DNA from: an uncultured Bacteroidales bacterium
GTDB lineage: Bacteria; Bacteroidota; Bacteroidia; Bacteroidales; FEN-979
DNA: 11,733 bases
NCBI GenBank assembly: GCA_903928285.1
Contig: CAIYQH010000201.1
Span: 1-11,733 of the forward strand
Direction: 5' to 3'
Shown here: positions 6,549 to 11,733 of the stretch, piece by piece
How the letters are laid out: each line of letters opens with the position of its first letter
How positions within the stretch are numbered: position 1 is the first letter of the stretch
Notes under the pieces: model-generated
Databases searched by the model: none
What the model saw: the letters and a program-made list of their open reading frames with translations, nothing else
What the model was told of the DNA's origin: nothing
Made by a program: the position numbers and the translations under genes

Positions 6549-7734
6549 CTGTTAATGGTTTCACCTGCTTCAGCAGTCCTTCGAGGTAATGCTGACGCAT
6601 ACCGTATAATTCCTTGATCCTGCTGATATTCTCCAGAATATTCTGTTTTGACGAAGTGTCACGCGTAACCCGTTTCCCCACGATCAGCAGGTTCTTCGGC
6701 GTATGTTCGGTAGAGATAAACTCAAAAATTCTCGTCTGATATCCCTGCGACTCCATGATCAAGGCACGCAGTCCGTCGGTGATGATCTCCGCCTGTCGTT
6801 CTTCCAGGATACCGTGTTTAAGCACCGATTTCAACGGGCCGGTCACATTGAACTCACGCCTGATCTGCTTGTGGCAGCATGGGGCGCAAACGATCAGGGA
6901 GGCATCCGAGGTGATCCCCCTGTATATCGCGTCATCAGTGGCTGTATCACAGGCATGCAGGGCGATCAGGATGTCAATTTTACCGATTGCAGCATCGGCA
7001 ATATTCCCGGTGACAAAATGAAGGTTGCCGAAACCCGACTTGCCCGCAATTTCATTCGAGAGATTCACCAGTTCGTCTCTCGATTCAATTCCGTTCATTA
7101 CCGGGTTTTTCCCGAGTTTACGGGTAAGGAAGTCGTACAGGGCAAATGTCAGGTAACCCTTGCCCGAACCCATATCGGCTACTTGAAACCCATCGGGGAG
7201 GTTGAGTTCTCCTATCACCGGGCCAATAAGCTCAATGTACCGGTTTATCTGCAGGAATTTGTCGCTCATTTCGTGCCGCACTTCAAAATTGGCATTTAAT
7301 ATTCCCAACTCCCGCAGGTATATGTTCTGATCGGTTGAAACGACGCGTTCCTTCACATGGTCGTGACTGAAAGAGGTTACTGGCTTTAGTACCGGCTTTG
7401 TGGTTTTGATTTTAATCTTCCCCCGGCTGACGGTGGTCAACTGGATGGTTTCACCGGCGGCAAACAATTCTGCATTTAAAAAATCCTCCTCCAGGTACTT
7501 TTTTATGACAGGCAAGCCTTCGCCGGGAGAAAAATTCTTCGTGATATCCCTTGTCTGATACCGGTAAACAAAGTTCAGCCTTATCCCCGCCTTGAGCTCA
7601 ACGATGGTAACAATAACGCTTTTCAGGTCTGATAAGGGGTTCCGTTGTTTTGCGATGACCAGCTTGATCAGTTCCTGTTTGTTGGTTAAGTCCCTTACCT
7701 TGTCTAAAAAAAGGGTGATTTGTCTGTTTTCCAT
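6544..7734 (-). CDS. Class I SAM-dependent methyltransferase, Methyltransf_32-like
   Basis: This is a predicted cytoplasmic SAM-dependent methyltransferase of 396 residues. The C-terminal half carries the Rossmann fold: motif I VADMGSGKGYL (185-195), an acidic residue E217 at the end of beta-2 in GIESRDEL to hold the SAM ribose, then DILIALHACDTATDDA (254-269) and the cysteine-rich APCCHKQ (284-290). The LHACDTATDDA and PCCHKQ pair is typical of the family that includes human METTL25-like proteins and bacterial homologues (Pfam Methyltransf_32, from memory); the substrate is not established and could be RNA or protein. The N-terminal 150 residues are a separate region of mixed helix and strand that I do not recognise. 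It is the last of three minus-strand genes, 73 bp after the acetyltransferase gene, and ends in a terminator that overlaps its stop codon. Cotranscription with the upstream pair is possible but not certain. Confidence 0.9.
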   Translation of the reverse strand: MENRQITLFLDKVRDLTNKQELIKLVIAKQRNPLSDLKSVIVTIVELKAGIRLNFVYRYQTRDITKNFSPGEGLPVIKKYLEEDFLNAELFAAGETIQLTTVSRGKIKIKTTKPVLKPVTSFSHDHVKERVVSTDQNIYLRELGILNANFEVRHEMSDKFLQINRYIELIGPVIGELNLPDGFQVADMGSGKGYLTFALYDFLTRKLGKNPVMNGIESRDELVNLSNEIAGKSGFGNLHFVTGNIADAAIGKIDILIALHACDTATDDAIYRGITSDASLIVCAPCCHKQIRREFNVTGPLKSVLKHGILEERQAEIITDGLRALIMESQGYQTRIFEFISTEHTPKNLLIVGKRVTRDTSSKQNILENISRIKELYGMRQHYLEGLLKQVKPLTA

Positions 7735-7807
7735 AATTTAAGATCGTGTTACCTGTTGGATTTGAAATGCTCTTGAAATGCAGAATTTCACCCTTTAGCG
7801 GCTATCA

Positions 7808-8428
7808 TCATCGGTGCTGGTTGGTGAAAAATCTGACCATCGGCCTGTGAACAGAGGTCCGGTCAACAATCCGGAAACCGGCCCTTTCAAAAGATTTATA
7901 CAACCCGATCCATGCAAAGGAATCGGGTAGTTTTTCCTGTGTGGGAATGGTCGGGTAGGCCTCCACAATATTTATCCCCTGTTCGGTCGCATACCTGACG
8001 ACCCCTTTCAGCAGTTGCACAGATACGCCCGATCTCCGGAAGCGCTTATGGATGAACATGCAGGTGATTGACCACACCGGTTCATCATCAATGGGTTTAT
8101 GTACCCGTGATCTTGCCAGTTTTGGATAATCCTCCCGCGGGGCGAGGGCGCACCAGGCGATGGCCTGTCCTTCAAAAAAACCGAGAATGCCGGCAGGTTT
8201 GTTATTCCATACCAGGGTCTTCATAGCATTTTTGTTCCCGTCGTCAAATTTCCCCTCCTGAAATTCGGTTTTAGCAAGGCGATAGTACATACACCAGCAG
8301 TTGCCGCACGCCCCGTTGGCACCAAAAAGCTGCTCAAAATGGCCCCAGTTCGCATTTGAAAGGGGCTCAAAGGTCAGGGCTTCTAAAAATTCCCCGTCAT
8401 CATCCGGATGGTATGCCTTCATATGCAT
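7808..8428 (-). CDS. GNAT-family N-acetyltransferase
   Basis: This is a 206-residue GNAT-like enzyme, expected to move an acetyl group from acetyl-CoA to an unknown amine. The acetyl-CoA binding region is VWSITCMFIHKRFRRSGVS (residues 118-136), a version of the V-x-x-x-x-R-x-x-G-x-G/A signature with RRSGVS as the pyrophosphate loop. The C-terminal LYKSFERAGFRIV (176-188) is the usual last helix and strand. The N-terminal part has the cluster CGNCWCMYYR (41-50), which I recognise from a bacterial GNAT subgroup of unknown substrate; the three cysteines C41, C44 and C46 could bind metal, but that is inference. Met1 or Met3 could be the start, with no ribosome binding site to choose between them. 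It begins 12 bp after the stop of the alpha/beta hydrolase gene, so the two are almost certainly cotranscribed. Confidence 0.9.
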   Translation of the reverse strand: MHMKAYHPDDDGEFLEALTFEPLSNANWGHFEQLFGANGACGNCWCMYYRLAKTEFQEGKFDDGNKNAMKTLVWNNKPAGILGFFEGQAIAWCALAPREDYPKLARSRVHKPIDDEPVWSITCMFIHKRFRRSGVSVQLLKGVVRYATEQGINIVEAYPTIPTQEKLPDSFAWIGLYKSFERAGFRIVDRTSVHRPMVRFFTNQHR

Positions 8429-8440
8429 GTTTTTGCGGTT

Positions 8441-9472
8441 TTATTTTCCGGTCAGGAAGTCGCGGATCGTGGCAAAGTACAAATCAGGCTGTTCAACTGA
8501 AATGGAATGTCCGGCATCAGGGATGACAACCAGTTTGTGATGTTGAAACAACGCTGCATATTCGGCCGCAACCCCCCACGGCTGGTTGTCGCACTGACCC
8601 TTCATGATCAGGACCGGAACTCCGGAACCTTTCAATACCGGCCTGGAGTCCAGTACCGATCCAAAACTGTTTACGGTCATCAGCTGCGCATAGTATCCGC
8701 CTCCGGCCTCGCCTTCGGGAGCGAGGGCTGTATCGCAAACGGTCGACTTGTTGGTTTCATTGGTACGATAGGTAAGGAAATCGTCGGCCTCCCGGTCGGA
8801 TGCCAGTTTAATGCCGAATTTTTCGGCTAAGTAAGCGATCAACCTGATCCGCAGGGAGGCGGTCTTCTCATTGGCATCCTTGTTTGAAAACAGCTGCACC
8901 CTCAGGTGGATGCTGTCAGGTGGCCTTACCAGGTTCAAATCCGCGTTGACAGGCAACACCGGTCCCGGGCTTGTGAGGATCAGTTTCTCCACTTTTCCGG
9001 GGTTGGCAGCCATGAAAACGGTAGCAAGCATAGCTCCCCACGACTGCCCGATTAGGATAACCCTTTCCGCGCCAATTTTTTTAATGATCTCTTCCAGATC
9101 ACGCCTGTGACGGGTTACCGTATATTCCCTTATGTTATTTAACCTGCCGGAATAGCCGCTGCCTGCCTGGTCGTAAAGGTAAAGATCGAAACCCGATTCC
9201 GTCAAGGGTGCAAGAATCCTGATATTCCTGTCGTATACGGCACCTCCGGGTCCCCCCTGTAAAAAGATGACAGGAAATGGTTTCCTTTCTCCTTTTGCCG
9301 GGATATAGGTATATCCGATCCTGGACCCGGTAACCAGTGACCAGTACCGGGTGGTTTCCCGCTTTCCCATCTGCGGGACGTCATAGCTCCTCGGGAGGAA
9401 CAGGTATAAAAATAACAGGCAGGCCATAAGAGCCAACATGTATTTTGATGCCCGCATGATGTTTATTATCAT
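8441..9472 (-). CDS. Alpha/beta hydrolase, proline iminopeptidase-like (S33 type), membrane-anchored
   Basis: This is a 343-residue serine hydrolase with the alpha/beta fold. QGGPGG (residues 72-77) is the oxyanion-loop motif, close to the HGGPG of prolyl aminopeptidases. GQSWG (142-146) gives the nucleophile S144, and GQCDNQPWG (292-300) and DAGHS (319-323) hold the likely acid D295 and base H322. The region 170-270 would be the lid. Substrates could be N-terminal proline peptides or small esters; this cannot be decided by eye. Residues 10-27 are hydrophobic, so the protein is probably exported and held by an N-terminal anchor, with the catalytic domain in the periplasm. LMAC at residues 15-18 is a poor lipobox. 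Met6 is an alternative start. A TAnnTTTG box about 220 bp upstream implies a long leader, or an unseen nearer promoter. It is the first gene of the hydrolase/acetyltransferase pair. Confidence 0.93.
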   Translation of the reverse strand: MIINIMRASKYMLALMACLLFLYLFLPRSYDVPQMGKRETTRYWSLVTGSRIGYTYIPAKGERKPFPVIFLQGGPGGAVYDRNIRILAPLTESGFDLYLYDQAGSGYSGRLNNIREYTVTRHRRDLEEIIKKIGAERVILIGQSWGAMLATVFMAANPGKVEKLILTSPGPVLPVNADLNLVRPPDSIHLRVQLFSNKDANEKTASLRIRLIAYLAEKFGIKLASDREADDFLTYRTNETNKSTVCDTALAPEGEAGGGYYAQLMTVNSFGSVLDSRPVLKGSGVPVLIMKGQCDNQPWGVAAEYAALFQHHKLVVIPDAGHSISVEQPDLYFATIRDFLTGK

Positions 9473-9689
9473 ACTATCCCTGGATCACATTTTTTACTTT
9501 ACCCCGTGACCTGTCCTATTGTCGACCGGGCTTTTTACCGGCAAAACCAGCTGTTGTCCGGTTATCCATCCTGACAGCCTCTTATTCCATCTTCCGGAAG
9601 AAGGTTGGAAAGGATAAATGACTCATCAGGGATGGTCACTTTTCCAGGCCACCCATTTCACAGGCCGGTTGATTTAAATTAAACACGAT
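9473..9689. other. Upstream region of the hydrolase gene, possible long 5' leader
   Basis: No ORF of note is present. If the minus-strand box at 9690-9697 is the promoter, this stretch is a leader of about 200 nt. It contains the palindrome CTTCCGGAAG (9591-9600) and no riboswitch that I recognise. Confidence 0.35.
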
Positions 9690-9711
9690 CAAAGGTAGAA
9701 CTAATCAGTTC
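9690..9711 (-). promoter_or_regulatory. Putative hydrolase-operon promoter with adjacent dyad
   Basis: The minus strand reads TACCTTTG at 9697-9690, an exact TAnnTTTG match, with TTTG 22 bp further upstream (9723-9720), close to the usual 19-21 bp. Directly upstream of the -7 box is the dyad GAACT-AATC-AGTTC (9698-9711), inside the promoter spacer, as a repressor site would be. The promoter is inferred from consensus and is about 215 bp from the ATG at 9472. Confidence 0.45.
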
Positions 9712-9783
9712 ATGAAAATCAAAAAGGGAACACCTAATTTCCTGCTTGTTAAAATAAACAAAACCTGAAAGTTATATGAATGT

Positions 9784-9800
9784 TGTTGATTTATTCAACA
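9784..9800. promoter_or_regulatory. Operator-like dyad, copy 1 of 3
   Basis: TGTTGATTTATTCAACA is a perfect 6-bp dyad around 5 bp. It shares 15 of 17 positions with copy 2 and 14 of 17 with copy 3. It lies 218 bp upstream of the fusion-gene ATG. Confidence 0.5.
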
Positions 9801-9801
9801 C

Positions 9802-9820
9802 CTGTATATAAAATATACAG
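9802..9820. promoter_or_regulatory. 19-bp dyad CTGTATAT-AAA-ATATACAG
   Basis: These are perfect 8-bp arms around AAA, 2 bp after the first TGTTG dyad. It looks like a binding site for a dimeric regulator. It resembles a LexA box but the arm spacing (CTG-N13-CAG) is wrong for one. Confidence 0.45.
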
Positions 9821-9872
9821 TGGCGCTATTTTACTTGATTATCTGTATGTTACAACGCATCATTTTATAAAG

Positions 9873-9889
9873 TGTTGAATTATTCACCA
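9873..9889. promoter_or_regulatory. Operator-like dyad, copy 2 of 3
   Basis: TGTTGAATTATTCACCA is an imperfect copy of the same dyad (one arm mismatch). It starts 24 bp before copy 3. Confidence 0.45.
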
Positions 9890-9896
9890 ATCAGAG

Positions 9897-9913
9897 TGTT
9901 GTTATTTTCAACA
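9897..9913. promoter_or_regulatory. Operator-like dyad, copy 3 of 3
   Basis: TGTTGTTATTTTCAACA has perfect 5-bp arms TGTTG/CAACA. It covers the place where the -33 box of the putative fusion-gene promoter would be, so binding there could block or replace -33 recognition (inference). Confidence 0.5.
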
Positions 9914-9931
9914 GCGTAAATTATATCATAT

Positions 9932-9939
9932 TGATTTTG
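9932..9939 (+). promoter_or_regulatory. Weak -7-like box upstream of the fusion gene
   Basis: TGATTTTG matches seven of eight positions of TAnnTTTG and is the only TTTG-ending box on this strand in the last 300 bp before the gene. It would give a leader of roughly 70 nt. No -33 TTTG is present, which would fit a promoter needing an activator. Confidence 0.3.
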
Positions 9940-10017
9940 TGATTCTTACAAACACATAATTTCTATGGCACTATTATTGAAGATGAGAATATGTCAACTC
10001 ATTAAAATGATGCAATT

Positions 10018-11703
10018 ATGAAAACCTGGATCTTTTTTTTCATCGGAATTTTTCTGCTCGGCAACAATGTCAGCAGTCAGCAAGCGGCCAACAACACCGG
10101 CAATTCACGGGAGGGCTCCATCAGTGTTCTGATTACCCCCGATTTATCCACCCTCACATCGAAGTGGGCAGCGGAATATGGCCGGTTAAACCCGAAAATG
10201 AAAATAAATGTCATACAGGTTGGCGCGGGCGAACTCGCTGGTAAGTTACAGTCCGGGGCGCTGGGTTTGGTTTCAAAAGAATCTGATCCTGCTTTACGGG
10301 GGAAGGCTGCCTGGAATATGGTGGTTGCCCGTGACGTAATTGTCCCTGTAATGAATACAACAAATCCCCTCCTTGCTGAAATCAACCGTAAAGGCGTTTC
10401 TGCGGCTGCTTTGGCCGGAATTTTCGAAAACCCAAACAATAGCACCTGGGGAACGCTCCTCGGCAATAACCATAATAACCCGGTACATTGTTATATTGTA
10501 AACGATCCCACGGTAAAAGCGGGGTTGGCTGACTTTATGAAGCTGAATCCTTCAAAGATCAATCCGGTAACCGTCGAAAGCGGCGCCGCGCTTACAGCCG
10601 CCATCCAGAAAGACCCGGAGGCCATTGGTTTCTGTAAGCTTGCCAGCATCCTGGATAAGAACATTCCGTCACTTGCTGAAAATATCAAATTATTGCCGAT
10701 CGATAAAAACGGTAACGGAACCATGGACTACATGGAAAAGATATTCGACAACATCCCTGCCTTTTCAAGGGGTGTGTGGATCGGGAAATACCCTAAATCG
10801 CTGACAGGGAACATCTATGCCGTCTCCGCCGGAAAGCCGGCCGGTGAAAATGAAACTGCCTTGCTTTCGTGGATTATCTCCGATGGACAACAGTTCCTGA
10901 ATCAGCAGGGATACAGCGACCTGGTATCCAATGAACGCCAGTCGCAACTTGACAAACTGGCCGCCGTCCCTGCTTTATCTGTCAGCAGCGTCTACAGCAG
11001 ACAGAGCTACCTGAAGCTGGCATTGCTGATCATCCTGGCAATCCTGGTAATCGGCTCTATCATTGACATGGTGACCCGTCCCGGCAGGAACCGCTCGCTG
11101 GAAGAAGGCACAGTCACCGGCAACGCCGCCGGCTTTGACGAAAATTCGGTAATCCTACCAAAAGGACTCTATTTTGACAAAACCCATACCTGGGCTTTCA
11201 TGGAAAAAGACGGATCGGTGAAGGTGGGGATCGATGACTTTATCCAGCATATTACGGGAACCATCACCCGGATCGAGATGAAAAATCCCGGTGATAAGGT
11301 TAAAAAAGGCGACCAGTTACTTACCATCATCCGGAATGGCAAACAGTTACATTTGTATGCGCCGGTTTCGGGGACCATCACCGCACATAACAATGCGCTT
11401 GTTACCGACACCTCCATGATCAATACCGATCCTTATGCCGGGGGATGGGTATATATGATCGATCCTGTCAATTGGGTAAGGGAAACCCGTTTTCTGACCA
11501 TGGCCGATAGCTACAAGAGCTGGTTAAAAGATGAATTCTCGCGGTTAAGGGACTTTTTCGCCGTTGCCCTGGCAGCCCACTCCCCCGAATATGCCTATGT
11601 AACCATGCAGGACGGCGGACTACTCCAGGATCATATCCTTTCTGACCTCGATCCTAAAGTGTGGGAAGACTTTCAGACAAAATTCATTGACAAGGCCTGG
11701 TAA
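10018..11703 (+). CDS. Membrane fusion protein: PstS-like solute-binding domain, TM helix, GcvH-like domain
   Basis: This is a 561-residue multidomain protein of unknown function. Residues 1-20 are a signal peptide (hydrophobic core IFFFIGIFLLG). Residues about 33-315 resemble a type II periplasmic solute-binding protein of the PstS/molybdate class (SVLITPDLSTLTSKWAAEY at the start, later GFCKLASIL), but the Ser/Gly-rich phosphate loops of PstS are not evident. An EF-hand-like loop DKNGNGTMDYME is at 229-240. Residues 331-351 form one membrane helix, followed by basic residues (R354, R357, R359), so the C-terminus should be cytoplasmic. Residues about 379-485 match glycine-cleavage H protein: FDKTHTWAF, VKVGIDDFIQ, GDKVKKGDQLL, YAPVSG (447-452), and DPYAGGWVYMI. 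The lipoyl-lysine position is Gly441, with Lys442 one place later. A helical tail (490-561) is not part of any H protein. The ATG is well placed before the signal peptide. The gene stands alone here and may head an operon that continues past the edge. Confidence 0.88.
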   Translation: MKTWIFFFIGIFLLGNNVSSQQAANNTGNSREGSISVLITPDLSTLTSKWAAEYGRLNPKMKINVIQVGAGELAGKLQSGALGLVSKESDPALRGKAAWNMVVARDVIVPVMNTTNPLLAEINRKGVSAAALAGIFENPNNSTWGTLLGNNHNNPVHCYIVNDPTVKAGLADFMKLNPSKINPVTVESGAALTAAIQKDPEAIGFCKLASILDKNIPSLAENIKLLPIDKNGNGTMDYMEKIFDNIPAFSRGVWIGKYPKSLTGNIYAVSAGKPAGENETALLSWIISDGQQFLNQQGYSDLVSNERQSQLDKLAAVPALSVSSVYSRQSYLKLALLIILAILVIGSIIDMVTRPGRNRSLEEGTVTGNAAGFDENSVILPKGLYFDKTHTWAFMEKDGSVKVGIDDFIQHITGTITRIEMKNPGDKVKKGDQLLTIIRNGKQLHLYAPVSGTITAHNNALVTDTSMINTDPYAGGWVYMIDPVNWVRETRFLTMADSYKSWLKDEFSRLRDFFAVALAAHSPEYAYVTMQDGGLLQDHILSDLDPKVWEDFQTKFIDKAW

Positions 11704-11733
11704 ATCTGTGCTTTGAGTTCTGTTGAATCTGCT

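Noticed and set aside
9802..9820. LexA/SOS box
   Set aside because: The half-sites match, but the distance between CTG and CAG is 13 instead of 10 bp and no SOS gene follows.
10018..10960. Calling the fusion gene pstS
   Set aside because: The phosphate-binding Ser/Gly loops are not visible, no pst permease genes are present, and the protein has a membrane helix and H-like domain.

Overview
The window looks like chromosomal DNA from a member of the Bacteroidota, probably a Bacteroidales-like or environmental lineage. This rests on promoter-like TAnnTTTG boxes upstream of several genes, the absence of clear Shine-Dalgarno sequences, two lipoproteins with Bacteroidota-style signal peptides, and the gene families present (SDR-type threonine dehydrogenase, a secreted M2/M3-like metallopeptidase, a Methyltransf_32-like enzyme). 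No rRNA, tRNA, insertion sequence, CRISPR array or phage gene was seen.

Layout. From the left edge to about 5.2 kb everything reads on the minus strand: the 5' part of an ABC-2 type exporter ATPase (cut by the window edge), a small beta-rich lipoprotein of unknown function with a clear terminator, a 559-residue zinc metallopeptidase lipoprotein, and cysS (cysteinyl-tRNA synthetase). A short TGCATT-type tandem repeat fills the gap between cysS and the peptidase. A 170-bp divergent promoter region then separates cysS from a plus-strand SDR-type L-threonine 3-dehydrogenase. Next comes a hairpin-rich spacer between convergent genes (about 6.32-6.55 kb). It is followed by a minus-strand group in the transcription order alpha/beta hydrolase, GNAT-like acetyltransferase, SAM-dependent methyltransferase. 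The first two of these are only 12 bp apart and probably cotranscribed.

The most unusual part is the right end. A 545-bp, AT-rich divergent intergenic region carries three copies of a 17-bp dyad (TGTTG...CAACA) and another 19-bp dyad. It leads into a 561-residue fusion protein: a signal peptide, a PstS-like periplasmic solute-binding domain with an embedded EF-hand-like loop, one transmembrane helix, a cytoplasmic domain resembling the glycine-cleavage H protein, and a C-terminal helical tail. The lysine that carries lipoate in true H proteins is not in the aligned position. This gene and its multi-site control region are the best candidate here for a poorly described system. Its partners probably lie downstream, beyond the window.

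Most other genes are housekeeping or generic enzymes, and no single pathway joins them. All assignments come from reading motifs by eye; no database search was run.
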